From positions 1 to 36,654 of the forward strand of contig NZ_VJZD01000079.1 of assembly GCF_009377175.1 (NCBI RefSeq): 36,654 bases of DNA. The letters are read 5' to 3'. The notes under the pieces were generated by a model that had not been told where the DNA came from, ran no database searches, and worked only from the letters and a program-made list of their open reading frames with translations. Origin of the DNA: Streptomyces adustus (lineage in GTDB: Bacteria; Actinomycetota; Actinomycetes; Streptomycetales; Streptomycetaceae). The translations under genes were made by a program, and so were the position numbers. Below are positions 1-9,001 of this stretch, one piece after another. Within the stretch, counting starts at the first letter, position 1; every line of letters begins with the position of its first letter.

Positions 1-2
1 CC

Positions 3-797
3 CCACCGCCCCCCGCAGCCGCACCCCTGCCACGTCCCTGCGGCCTTGGCCCGGGCCGGCGGGAAGCGGAACACTCCCACGCCCTGCGCACCGGCCCCTT
101 CCGCGACCACACGTGCACGGCCGCCTGCGAACCCTCACTCGCGGACGAACGCACCCGGCGGGACCGGCCCGCCGAGACCGTGCCCGCCGACAGCCGCCCG
201 CTTGAACGTCCCCACACCACCGGCGCCCTGCCGCCGGCCGCGACACTCACCGGCCGCCTCGCCGGGCGCCGGCTCACCTGGCGCCCCGCCCCGGCGGCGC
301 CGATCCCCGGCCCGCTTCGCTACACCGCAGCTGTGCTGGCCCTCATCGGCTGCGCCGCCGTCCTGCACGCGGCCGGCTATGGCATACCTGCCGGCATCGC
401 CTGGCCCCTGGCCCTGCTGGCCCCGCTGCTCCCCAGGCACCTGCCTCACCGACGGGGCGCCCGCACCCGCAACCGCGATCACACCCTCAGCGCCGCAGGC
501 GACAGAGCCCGCCGAGACCCGCAGCGCCGCGCTGCCCCGCACACCTGCCTCCGGCGATCTGCCGCAGGCAGCAACCGCCCTGAGCCGCGCCGCGCGGCCG
601 AGACCGGCCGGCACCTGCAGGCGAACGCAGCCGGAGGGCTCCAAACCGAGGACACCCGCTCGGCCTCGGCCCCGCTCCCCGTCTGCGGGCGGCTGATGCC
701 CCAACTCGCCGACCAGGCCGCCCAGACGCTGAAGCACACCTACACCAAGGACGCCCCAGGCGACACGGAGCAGCCCCGCGCGCACGAGCACCCGTGA
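3..797 (+). CDS. Hypothetical membrane protein, 5' end outside the window
   Basis: The reading frame is open from the first bases of the window to the stop at 795-797, so the N-terminus may lie outside; a GTG at 180 is an internal alternative start. Third codon positions are mostly G/C. The protein is rich in Ala, Arg and Pro. One hydrophobic stretch at about 327-440 (YTAAVLALIGCAAVLHAAGYG, then a second short apolar run ending LLAPLLP) could make one or two membrane segments. The rest is polar and looks disordered. No family was recognised; small membrane proteins of this kind are common beside transfer genes of Streptomyces plasmids and integrative elements, but that link is inference. It is followed 92 bp later by another hypothetical gene on the same strand. 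Confidence 0.45.
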   Translation, partial: PPPPAAAPLPRPCGLGPGRREAEHSHALRTGPFRDHTCTAACEPSLADERTRRDRPAETVPADSRPLERPHTTGALPPAATLTGRLAGRRLTWRPAPAAPIPGPLRYTAAVLALIGCAAVLHAAGYGIPAGIAWPLALLAPLLPRHLPHRRGARTRNRDHTLSAAGDRARRDPQRRAAPHTCLRRSAAGSNRPEPRRAAETGRHLQANAAGGLQTEDTRSASAPLPVCGRLMPQLADQAAQTLKHTYTKDAPGDTEQPRAHEHP

Positions 798-889
798 GGC
801 CGCAACCCGCCGCCCGGCCGCACGCAGGAAGCCCGGCCAGCGCATCAAGGCACGCCCGAGAACATCACCGCTGAAAGGACACCACCCCC

Positions 890-1441
890 ATGACCCAGAC
901 CCAGCCCGCCGGCACGGCCCGCACCGAGGACGTCCATCTCCTCTTCGCGCACGAGCCGTACTACCCCGGTCCCGGCACCCAGGAGATCAACACCACGCTG
1001 GTGGCTGCCGCCTCGCTGCTCCACCCGCGGGTACGGCAGCCCGACGGCGCCCGCATCCACCACCGCCTTACCCAGGGACGCCTGCCGGGAGAGATCGTTC
1101 CGTTGGCCACGCTCACCCACGAGCTGGGCGGCAGCGCCGACGACTGGCGAGGAGTCGGTGACTGGGAGAGCGTCACCACCGACCTGCTGCAGCTTGTCCG
1201 CCACGGCGACTGCGATGCCCTCAGCCTCGGCCTGCCCGCGATCGCGCGCACCCTGATCTGCACCGGACCACACACCCCCGTGCGCACCTTCGACATGGCG
1301 ACCGGCGAAGTCATCGCCTACGGACCAGCACAGCGCGCCGCCGTCCTGGCCGAGGTCGGCACGTTCCTCGCCGGCCTCACGGCCGAACAGGACCTGCGGC
1401 CCGGGGACGGCCTGCTGCCTTCACTCACCGGCGCCGCATAA
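890..1441 (+). CDS. Hypothetical protein, 183 aa
   Basis: The ATG at 890 is preceded by GAAAGGAC at about 871-878, a plausible though distant ribosome site, and codon use is typical for a high-GC actinomycete. The product is soluble and acidic to neutral, with no signal peptide or membrane segment. It reads as one compact domain from about residue 14 to 170, with a run of conserved-looking aliphatic positions (INTTLVAAASLLHPRV; LPAIARTLICTGPHTPVRTF). No family was recognised. It follows the membrane-protein gene by 92 bp and may be cotranscribed. A function cannot be given from the sequence. Confidence 0.6.
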   Translation: MTQTQPAGTARTEDVHLLFAHEPYYPGPGTQEINTTLVAAASLLHPRVRQPDGARIHHRLTQGRLPGEIVPLATLTHELGGSADDWRGVGDWESVTTDLLQLVRHGDCDALSLGLPAIARTLICTGPHTPVRTFDMATGEVIAYGPAQRAAVLAEVGTFLAGLTAEQDLRPGDGLLPSLTGAA

Positions 1442-1819
1442 CACCACGAGACTTTGCGCGTCGCCCGCCTGCTGGGTGACCTGCCGTCGAGATTCTTCCT
1501 CGGCCGATTCCGATCGGATCGAGTGATGCGGCGGCCGACACCGCCGCGGTCCGACGCTCGCCCAGGCTGGCCAGCCACCCAGGCACGCAGGCGCGTTCGG
1601 CCTTGGCGACACCGCCCCCGGTCGCCCATGTCCAAGAACGCCACCCCGGGGCCCTCGGCACCGGGGAAACCCGGATGTCTGACACCAGCCCGGTCCGCTA
1701 CCGTCCTCGACGTGCAGGTGCGCAGGCTGCGGATACTTCGCCTGCAAAGCGAGCAGTTGAAGCCAGCGAGGCCCGGGTAAGGTACGGACTTCAAGTTAAC
1801 ACCACACTTTCGCCTTCAT
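1442..1819. other. Gene-free stretch
   Basis: No convincing coding frame is seen between the 183-aa gene and the convergent DUF6082 gene. Frames that stay open on either strand here have random-looking composition (Arg/Pro/Gly rich). Base composition changes from GC-rich to markedly more AT at about 1780, which marks the edge of the lower-GC pair that follows. Confidence 0.4.
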
Positions 1820-2464
1820 TCACTCAGCTCGAGGCGGCACAAAGTACGCTCCCGCTTCAATTGGCGGCCCCCCAGCAACGGCCCCTTCGAATACCGTCTG
1901 AGTGACTGAGACGAACTCCTGCTCTCGTCTATTGCCGTTAGCCCTTGCCCAGTTACTCCAACTCGGTCCATAGATTCGCCAATGACGACGTGCAATCTCA
2001 CCCTTAAAATGCACTTCTAACGTGATTCGAGTGGCTTCAATAGTGGTGCGACCGACCAGGTAGTCCGTAAACCAGAGTCGATAGATCAAGTTGCAAAACG
2101 TGTACTGCCTGGTCTCGGTAAACGTACAGGGCTCAAGCGGCGGGTCCCAACAATGCATGAGCGTCTCATCGTCCAGAGCTCGGAGTATAAGTTCCTTGTG
2201 CATGGACGAACGAATCTCTTCATGCATAAGGCGAGTCTGTTTTGCCTGGTACCAAATTGACACTACGGCGCCAAGAAAAGCTGCCGCGGAGAAGAGTACG
2301 GCTACCGCTCCGTAGGCCTGGCTTACTTCGCTCAACCTATTCCAGTCCATCCCGGCGGGTGCTGCTGCGCGCAAGATGAAAGGGGAACAAACTACGAGCG
2401 CTACGATGCTCAATCCGGCGATTACCCAGAGAATTCGCTGCTTCCATGCGTTGCGATACGGCAT
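1820..2464 (-). CDS. DUF6082-family membrane protein
   Basis: The start is placed at the ATG 2464-2462 because a purine-rich AGGGGGG sits just upstream; the frame is open another 35 codons upstream without a better site. The 214-aa product begins with a short basic segment, a first hydrophobic helix (ILWVIAGLSIVALVVCSPFIL) and a second (YGAVAVLFSAAAFLGAVVSIW), followed by the signature QAKQTRLMHEEI and a cytoplasmic C-terminal domain (HKELILRALDDETLMHCWDPP). This layout is characteristic of DUF6082, a Streptomyces family of unknown role. The gene is visibly less GC-rich than its surroundings, suggesting separate transfer together with the DUF397 gene upstream on the same strand. The orthologous role is unknown. 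Confidence 0.7.
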   Translation of the reverse strand: MPYRNAWKQRILWVIAGLSIVALVVCSPFILRAAAPAGMDWNRLSEVSQAYGAVAVLFSAAAFLGAVVSIWYQAKQTRLMHEEIRSSMHKELILRALDDETLMHCWDPPLEPCTFTETRQYTFCNLIYRLWFTDYLVGRTTIEATRITLEVHFKGEIARRHWRIYGPSWSNWARANGNRREQEFVSVTQTVFEGAVAGGPPIEAGAYFVPPRAE

Positions 2465-2546
2465 TTCCCCCCCTGCTCGGCAATAATCGACAGACGTCAT
2501 CTCCAGTGGCGAAGGAGAAAGCAGGACGACATAGAGAATTCGGACA

Positions 2547-2729
2547 CTAAACTGGCTGGACCACAACATAAGACATGAAGCGGCGCCAGCTAATCATCGT
2601 GACGAACAGTTGAGGGCCCGCCACCATCTTCGAGTCGCGGATCCGTATGCCACCGAGGGCGCAGGTTATTTCAAGGCAGTTTGCGCCAGTAGTAGATCGC
2701 GAGCTCTTCCGCCAGATCTGCTCAACCAT
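2547..2729 (-). CDS. DUF397 domain small protein
   Basis: The 60-aa frame starts at ATG 2729-2727 with a good ribosome site (CAGGAGG) about 6 bases upstream; the longer frame from 2891 is unlikely. The sequence carries the DUF397 pattern: WRKSSRS near the start, then NCLEI, IRIRDSK, and a C-terminal WRRF. DUF397 proteins are small actinobacterial partners of XRE-type helix-turn-helix regulators, linked to development and antibiotic regulation in Streptomyces. Normally the cognate regulator lies directly upstream; here no such gene is seen in the 280 bp upstream, so this is an orphan. The DUF6082 gene follows 82 bp downstream and may be cotranscribed. Confidence 0.75.
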   Translation of the reverse strand: MVEQIWRKSSRSTTGANCLEITCALGGIRIRDSKMVAGPQLFVTMISWRRFMSYVVVQPV

Positions 2730-3011
2730 CGCACCTCCTGCGGTCGTCAGCAGCCATACTCGCGACGCCACACCTTGACGTCCAGTAGAGGAACCGATCT
2801 CCCGCCGCGGCACGGGCCCTGGCCGTACCGCACGAGCCTGAGGAGTCCCCTGGGTTGGCTGCATGGATGGTTGCACCGCGAGTGGAGCCACCTTGCGCAG
2901 ACAATCGGAGGCAGCAAGCCGTCTCAGTTTCCGTCTCGTTCATCGTCGTACGCGACCGGTCGGAGCCATTCGTTCGGCCCCGGCCGACACAGCACGCGTA
3001 CGAGGATGAAC

Positions 3012-3097
3012 GCCAGCGGACCTGTCCGGATCAGGCCCTGACCAGCACAGACAAACCTGTCAAGCGGGTAACGCGGGTTCGAATCCCGCCGCTGGCC
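3012..3097 (+). other. tRNA-like remnant, possible integration site
   Basis: A textbook T-arm is present at 3073-3089 (stem GCGGG, loop TTCGAAT, stem CCCGC). It is followed directly by CGCTGGC (3090-3096), which is exactly complementary to GCCAGCG at 3012-3018, as an acceptor stem would be. Between them a CTGTCAA loop (3057-3063, as in tRNA-Asp anticodon GTC) is followed by GCGGG. However, its 5' stem does not pair, and the 86-base length and D-arm are abnormal. Just after it, 3104-3130 resembles the 5' half of tRNA-Glu (GTCTAGCGGCC-AGGACGCC). This looks like a degenerate or recombined tRNA locus, as left by integrative elements that use tRNA 3' ends. A functional tRNA is not claimed. Confidence 0.35.
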
Positions 3098-3172
3098 CCG
3101 GCCGGTGTCGTCTAGCGGCCCAGGACGCCTACGTCTCCGCCGCCGGCCCTGATCTCTGCACACACACGGCGT

Positions 3173-3204
3173 GAGCCGTCCGCCCGGGGGAGGGCGGGCG
3201 GCTC
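3173..3204 (+). terminator. Strong hairpin after the tRNA-like remnant
   Basis: A 13-bp stem (3173-3185 with 3192-3204, one G-T pair) closes a 6-base loop. There is no T-tract, which is usual for Streptomyces terminators. Its position just behind the tRNA-like remnant fits the terminator of a former tRNA transcript. Confidence 0.55.
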
Positions 3205-3357
3205 TACTCCAGCAATCTGAGCCTCGCGGAACCCGCGACCCGGCTGAGACGGTCTACCCGCTCGGTCTCGCCGACCGGCATCACCGGCGTCCTCATGCGC
3301 CCGTCGGCCTTGCCGGATGAGCCTTCCCTGCCCCCTGCACGCCGCTGCGGGCATTCT

Positions 3358-3678
3358 TCACATACGGCGCATCCGGTGCATGGCCCGGCAGGCGACGTCG
3401 TAGGCCATGCCAGCGATCGCGAGAGTGACAGCAGGCCACACCACGCCGGGTTGCACGTGGCCGGTGGCGATGGCCGCTGTGAGCCCGCTGCCGCTGCCCA
3501 CGGCCGTCACTGTCGGGATCACGGAGACAGGGGGAACGGGCACCTGTACACGACGCCAACCATGCCGCAGCCCGTCGACGCTACTGTCGCCGCGCGAATA
3601 CGCGGACTTCCGATCCTTGCGCAACTGACCTGACGGCTGACGCCGATCGGCCGGGGTTACGCGACGCTGGGAAGGCAT
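3358..3678 (-). CDS. Hypothetical small membrane protein
   Basis: Start chosen at ATG 3678-3676 because GGAG lies 7 bases upstream; an ATG 12 bases further up has a weaker site. The 106-aa product has a basic N-terminal third (SQRR, RQPSGQLRKDRKSAYSRGD) and a C-terminal hydrophobic half (VIPTVTAVGSGSG..., then VVWPAVTLAIAGMAYDV) ending in a basic tail (HRMRRM), consistent with one or two membrane helices. No family was recognised. Such small proteins are frequent in actinomycete integrative elements, but nothing here shows function. Coding potential is moderate. Confidence 0.35.
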   Translation of the reverse strand: MPSQRRVTPADRRQPSGQLRKDRKSAYSRGDSSVDGLRHGWRRVQVPVPPVSVIPTVTAVGSGSGLTAAIATGHVQPGVVWPAVTLAIAGMAYDVACRAMHRMRRM

Positions 3679-3972
3679 AGGACGCTCCATCTGCTGAGTC
3701 TGCCGGTGTGCCTGTCGACCGGGACGGCGCAGAGGTGGATGCGCAGAACAGCCGGAGATCCATAACGCACCTGCCTTTCATCGCCTCCACGGTGTACCGG
3801 TCGGGTTGTCGGCCCGGAAGCGTCACAGAGAAGCCTCTGTCTGCTTGCCGAGTGCCGCCGAAACGGTGTCGCCACCGTGCCCGGCAATCTCGTTGTCCGC
3901 CTGCAACGAGCAGCGTCGATGCAGGAAACTGTGTGGACATTGCGCACACGGAGCGGACAATTCGGGGGATGC

Positions 3973-4374
3973 ATGGCGCGTGCGGGACAGCGGCCTGGAC
4001 CGCTGGATGCACCGACTGCTGAGGCGGAGCGGCTGGCACTGTGGCTGCGTCAGCTGACCCAGCAGCTGACGCAGCGGCAGCTGGCGGAAAGAGTGGGCGG
4101 CGGACGTACGCGCTGGGGCCTCTACCTCAAAGGGCGTGTGCTGATCCCCTATCCGACGCTGAAGAATCTGGTGGCGGCATTGGTGCCGCCCCAGCATCAG
4201 CACCGGACCTTGCATCAGGGGCGGGAACTTCTGGACGCAGCCCAAGCCTCACTCGGCACAGCCTCTGCCGCCCACGCACCGGCGCTCAAGGACTCACACG
4301 TCCTTGCTCTACAGCTGCAGGAAGTACGCAAAGCTCATGACAAGGCCCAGCAGGCCCTGGGTTGCGTCCTTGGA
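3973..4374 (+). pseudogene. 5' part of a split HTH/ParA-type gene
   Basis: The ATG at 3973 is preceded by GGGGGA. Residues about 12-65 form a helix-turn-helix-like region (LRQLTQQLTQRQLAERVGG then a putative recognition segment RTRWGLYLKGRVLIPYPTLKNLV), followed by a helical linker (HVLALQLQEVRKAHDKAQQAL). The frame runs into an IS256-family element at 4375 and stops 24 bases inside it. The remainder of the gene, in the same reading frame, resumes at 5773. Intact, the gene would have encoded a DNA-binding N-terminus, a coiled coil and a MinD/ParA ATPase. As it stands the product is a truncated DNA-binding fragment. Confidence 0.65.
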
Positions 4375-5772
4375 AGTGGTGTACCGGTTCCCACCTGATC
4401 CGGGTGTTTGTCCCGGCGTCGGAGTGAGGGTCCGGATATGAGAACGGCCACCGGCTGATCTTCGAGATGTCTAGGCTCGAAGGAGATCAGCACGATGACC
4501 GCACCAGACAGTCTGCCCCTGCACGCCCTCGCCGAGGACAACCTCGCCTCGGCGAGTCCCGATCTGCTGCGCGCGATGGTCAAGACGTTCGCCGACGCAC
4601 TCATGTCCGCGGAGGCCGACGCCCTCTGCAACGCCGAGTACGGGCAGGTCAGCGACGAACGCGTCAACCACCGCAACGGCTACCGCCCACGCGAGTGGGA
4701 CACCCGCGCAGGGACCGTCGAACTCGCCGTTCCCAAGCTGCGTCGGGGCAGCTACTTCCCGCACTGGCTCCTCGAACGCCGCCGCCGGGCCGAGCAGGCC
4801 CTGATCTCGGTGGTCGCCACCGCCTACCTGCTCGGCGTGTCCACGCGCCGAGTCGAGAAGCTCGCCGAGTCCCTCGGCGTCACCCAGCTGTCGAAGTCCC
4901 AGGTCAGCGCCATGGCCAAGCACCTGGACGAACAGGTGGCCGCGTTCCGCAACCGGCCGCTGGACGCCGGACCGTATGCGTTCGTCTGGATGGACGCGCT
5001 CACGCAGAAGGTCCGCGAGGGCGGCCGCATCATCAACGTCCACGCGCTGATCGCGGTCGGCGTCAACGCCGACGGGCACCGCGAGATCCTCGGCATCGAC
5101 GTCGCCACCGCCGAGGACGGCGCCGGCTGGCTCGCCTTCCTGCGCTCACTCATCGCCCGCGGCCTGTCCGGCGTCCAACTGGTCATCTCCGATGCGCACA
5201 TGGGCCTGGTCAATGCGATCGGCGCCGCCCTGCCCGGCGCGAGCTGGCAGCGATGCCGCACGCACTACGCCCGCGCGTTGCTGTCCCAGGTGCCCAAGTC
5301 GGCTCAGCCTTGGGTGGCCACGCTGCTGCGGACCGTCTTCGAACAACCCGACACCGACGCTGTCAAAGCCCAGATGAGGCACGTCCTCGACGCCCTGGAA
5401 GCCAAGTTCCCCAAAGCCGCAGCTCACCTTGATGCGGCTCAGGGTGACGTGTTGGCGTTCACCGCGTTCCCGCGGGAGAGCTGGCGACAGATCTGGTCGA
5501 ACAACCCGCAGGAACGGCTGAACAAGGAGATCCGCCGCCGCACCGACGTGGTGGGCATCTTCCCCGACCGCACCGCCCTGATCCGGCTGGTCGGCGCGGT
5601 CCTGGCGAGCAGAACGACGAGTGGACCGAGGCCCGCCGCTACATGGGACTCGACCTGCTCGCCAAGGCCCGCCTCCACCCGATCGAGTCAGAAACCGACG
5701 ACACCGCCCTGCCCACCGAACTCAGCGCATAGCCTCACAACGAGATCACCGAGTGGCCGTCGATACACCACT
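4375..5772 (+). mobile_element. IS256-family insertion sequence
   Basis: Terminal inverted repeats share AGTGGTGTAYCG at 4375-4386 and, inverted, at 5761-5772. The 1.4-kb length and single transposase gene are normal for IS256. The flanking 8-mers (tccttgga and ccggcgga) match at only four positions, so a clean target duplication is not seen; this suggests age or a flanking rearrangement. It interrupts the HTH/ParA-type gene between codons without changing its frame. Confidence 0.7.
4495..5732 (+). pseudogene. IS256-family transposase, frameshifted near its end
   Basis: ATG 4495 has AAGGAGAT-type upstream sequence. The product matches IS256-type transposases from end to end, with the acidic residues in FVWMDAL, LVISDAH and ERLNKEIRRR, and the family's C-terminal mark RCRTHYARALL. 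At about 5606 one base is missing: the zero frame leaves the family sequence (VLAS...), while the adjacent frame continues the expected end (EQNDEWTEARRYMGLDLLAK...) to a TAG at 5730-5732. The zero-frame product instead runs through the right IS end into the ParA-type gene, giving a 988-codon artefact. The catalytic Glu is upstream of the shift, so partial activity cannot be excluded. Confidence 0.75.
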
Positions 5773-7461
5773 CCGGCGGACGTGACCCAGGCCCTGCTCG
5801 GAACCACGACACTGGTGCACGGGCTGTTGCGCATGGTCGCTGCGCTGCAGGACCGCTGTCAGGAACTCGAGGACGCGGCAGAAGTGGCAGCCGTGCAGGC
5901 CGAAGTCCGTGCCTACGCCTGGGCCGAGGACCAGCTACGGGAATCGGAACGGCTGCTCGGTCTGGCTGTCGCTGCCCTCGACAGCGCACGCGCTGAGCGT
6001 GAGCAAGCTGAAGAGATCCGTGCTGCCGCGGAGCAGCTGGCCGACCGGCATCGTCGAGCACTGGAAGGCTTGAACACCGCGACAACGGCCTGGCAGGAAA
6101 CGGACCCGCTGGCAGCCCCAACGGCAGATCTACCGATAGAGGCCTTCGGCGCGGCCCTGGAACAGGCGCACGATGCACTGGGCATCCATGCTGCGGAGCT
6201 ACGAGAAGCCCGGGACCACATGGGAATCCCGCAGCCCGACCTCGAGGCCGAAAACATTGTCCGCGGACAAGTGGTGGACAACACGGACTACCTCCTCGCC
6301 CCGCCGAACCCGAAGCCCGAAACCACACAGACCCAGAGCGCCGAGGTACAACCCGCCGCGGAACCTGACCCGGAGCCGGTGGAACACCATCGGCTCCCAG
6401 ATCCTGCAGAGCAGCCGAATACGTCGAGCCAGCCGTCGCTGCATGGTGATCTGCCGGCCCCCAATCTCACGCCACCGATGGACGAGCCGCAGACTTTGCA
6501 GGCTCCGGCAAGGCGCAGTACTGGGGCACCACTGGGTTACACAGCAGCCGTCGAGCTCTCTTCAGACGCCCTCGTCCAAGTCAAGCGTCCGATCTGGGGC
6601 TCCCGCCGCACGAGCAAGGGGAAGGGGCGCGAGGGACTGCTGGACGACATCCGATCCCGCCAGCGCCGCTTGCTGGATGCCATTCGATTGCCTGTGCAGC
6701 GCTCGTGCAGCATCGTGGTCGTCAGCGGAAAGGGCGGCGTCGGCAAGACCACCACGGTCACTGCTCTGGGCTCCGTTCTTGCTGCCTGTCGCCAGGACAA
6801 GATCCTGGCCATGGACGTGAACCCGGATGCGGGATCCCTTGGACGGCGCCTGCGCCGGGAGACGGGCGCGACGATCTACGACTTCGTCCGAGCGCTGCCG
6901 CACCTGCACAGCTACATGGACGTCAGGCGCTTCACCTCACAGAACCCGCAGGGTCTGGAAGTGATCGCCAACGACATGGATCCGAGCATCGCGGAGCAAT
7001 TGACGTCGACGCAGTACACCGAGGTGCTCCGAGCCTTCGCCTCGCACTATTCATTTGTCCTGACCGACACGGGCACAGCGCTGCGGCATGAAGTGATGAA
7101 GAAAGTGCTCTCCCAGGCTGACCAGCTTGTTATCGTTGCGGCGCCCAACGTGGACGGTGCTGCGACAGCCAGTCTGACGGTGGACATCCTGCAGCAGGAC
7201 GGCCACGGGGCACTCGTCGCGAACGCTGTCGTAGCAGTCAACGCGTCCCATGGCAGCGTAGAAGGCATCAACGTGGCGGCCATCACCCGGCACTTTCAGT
7301 CGGCGTGCCGCACCGTGGTGGAGATTCCCTTCGATGAGCACCTGGCTCATGGCGCGGAAGTCGATCTGCAACGCATGAGGAGCAAGACCCGGCAGGCGTA
7401 TGTCGAGCTGACTGCGGCCGTAGCCCAGGGCTTGGGGAGTGCCTATGCCGGACGCCAGTAG
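5773..7461 (+). pseudogene. 3' part of split gene: coiled coil plus MinD/ParA-type ATPase
   Basis: Beginning at the right IS256 boundary, this frame encodes a long helical segment (RMVAALQDRCQELEDAAEVAAVQ to about 6090), a Pro/Glu-rich disordered linker (about 6300-6530), and a C-terminal MinD/ParA-like P-loop ATPase. The deviant Walker A motif SGKGGVGKTT lies at 6724-6753. It is followed by AMDVNPDAG (switch region) and VLTDTGTAL, and later VAAPNVDGAATASL. The domain resembles the ATPases attached to actinobacterial ESX/type VII and chromosome- or plasmid-partition systems (EspI/MinD type). With the HTH 5' part it would be a one-polypeptide DNA-binding/ATPase fusion. Translation now depends on read-through from the transposase or an internal start. 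Confidence 0.7.
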
Positions 7462-8515
7462 ATTCGGCCCGGTCCCCGTTGGCGGTGCGGATGCAGGGAT
7501 GGGCGGTATGGCCAAAGGCCAGCGTGCCGCTGCTCGCACCGAGGGCGGCCCAGAAGACTTCTGATCTCCAGAGGGATCTGATGACAGGGCGGAGATTCCG
7601 GCCCACCTCCGTACGCGGGCTGTGTGCTGGCCTGCCGCTGTCTGCACGTGCAGACAAGGCATTCGGAGCTCAATCGAACTGGCTTGAGCGTGTCCCGGGA
7701 CACGAAGGTGGGGCTACCGGGTGCGGCCGCTGTCACCCTGCGCGGTTTGGCTGTGCGCAGAGGCCGGTGGCTTGCCCGCACCCGGGCCGGGAAGGCCACC
7801 GACTCGCTACCGATTGCCCTGCCATCCCCCTACCGATCTCCCTACCGGCCCGTGTAGTGACCTGCGCAGGGTTTGCGCAGCTCAGGCCCCTTGACCGGGC
7901 CCGACCACGTATCGCGACAACCCCTCTCCTCTCTCCATCTGCACCATCTGCTGGGGGGAAGGGATTGTCTGTGGTGGGTGGCAGGGGGAGTGATGGCGAG
8001 GGGACAGGCGACGCACATCGGTTGTTGCGGTCCGGCGAGCGCCGGCCCGCTCCGGGTCCCGGCGGTTCGGTGTCGGGGCGGGGAGGGCGGCGGTGGGTGG
8101 ACTTGCAGCGGTCCGTCGGGTCCTTGTCCGCCCAGGACCTGCGGGGGAGCTCCTGCCGATGTGTCTGCGGGGCGGACGTCAGGGCTGTTACTCACTTTCG
8201 GGTGACGGCCTGGTCGGTGTCGGCGTGGAGTGGAGTGGTGATCGAGCTGCGTTGTTCAGCGCTCGCGCGGGTTCTTGGCCTGGTGAGGCATCAGCTGCGG
8301 GTAGGGGCAACATACGTGAGTAGTGCATCTAAGAGTCACGGAAATATGGGCAACACGTAACACAAGGCGCGTATCCCTCTCAACTCCCAGGTGTGGTGGG
8401 CAGGGTGTGGGTGTGGCCGAACGGGCCGCGAATCCCGCACACCGCACCAGCTCCCGCGGCGGCCCCTGAACGGGGACGCGTCGGGGGAGGGGTGCCTGCA
8501 CCATCAGGGGGACTC
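7462..8515. other. Gene-free kilobase
   Basis: Open frames here (for example 7479-8360 on the plus strand) lack domain-like composition or a ribosome site, so no gene is called. It contains a small inverted repeat CTGCGCA/TGCGCAG (7862-7880), repeated CTACCGAT/CCCTACCGG motifs at 7808-7852, and a short, more AT-rich stretch at about 8310-8360 just upstream of the lamin-tail gene that may hold its promoter. Confidence 0.35.
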
Positions 8516-9001
8516 ATGTCCGCTTTCGTTTCTGTCTCTGCTCGTCGTCTGGCTGCTGCCGCGCTCGCGGCGGGCGCCGTGGTGGGGGCGGTGGCGCTGC
8601 CGGCGTCCGCGGCCGATCACGGGCGCCCCGACAGCCGGTCGAGGGTGGAGATCTCGGCTGTCCAGTACGACTCCCCGGGACGTGATGACCGCTCCAACCG
8701 TTCGCTGAACCAGGAGTGGGTGGAACTCACCAACACCACGCGTCACGCGGTCAGCCTGGACGGCTGGACGCTTAAGGACGAGTCCGGCCACGCCTACACC
8801 TTCGACGGCTACCGCCTGGCCGGCCGCGCCACGGTCCGTGTCCACACCGGTGAGGGCCGCGACACCCGCAGTGACCTGTACCAGGACCGTCGCGCGTACG
8901 TGTGGAACAACGACCGCGACACCGCGACGCTGCGCAACGACCGCGGCCGCTTCGTCGACGACGAGTCCTGGGGCTACGGCCGCCGTGGCCACCGTCACTG
9001 A
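8516..9001 (+). CDS. Secreted lamin-tail domain protein
   Basis: The start is ATG 8516, preceded by AGGGGGAC; the longer frame from 8393 has no ribosome site. The 161-aa product has a clear Sec signal peptide (SARRLAAAALAAGAVVGAVA, cleavage after PASAA near residue 34). The mature part is a lamin-tail (LTD) beta-sandwich: VEISAVQYDSPG, EWVELTNTT, VSLDGWTLKDESG, YTFDGYRL, then AYVWNNDRDTATLRND. Small exported LTD proteins of this size are common in Streptomyces; their role outside the cell (envelope or surface binding) is not established. It is followed by a long intergenic region with a strong terminator. Confidence 0.85.
   Translation: MSAFVSVSARRLAAAALAAGAVVGAVALPASAADHGRPDSRSRVEISAVQYDSPGRDDRSNRSLNQEWVELTNTTRHAVSLDGWTLKDESGHAYTFDGYRLAGRATVRVHTGEGRDTRSDLYQDRRAYVWNNDRDTATLRNDRGRFVDDESWGYGRRGHRH

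Noticed and set aside
4495..7461. A single 988-aa transposase-ParA fusion protein
   Set aside because: The frame crosses a one-base deletion and an IS right end; the true transposase C-terminus is in the neighbouring frame and the ATPase part continues the gene interrupted at 4374.
7479..8360. 293-codon plus frame between the ParA-type and lamin-tail genes
   Set aside because: There is no ribosome site, composition is random, and no domain pattern is seen; it is treated as non-coding.
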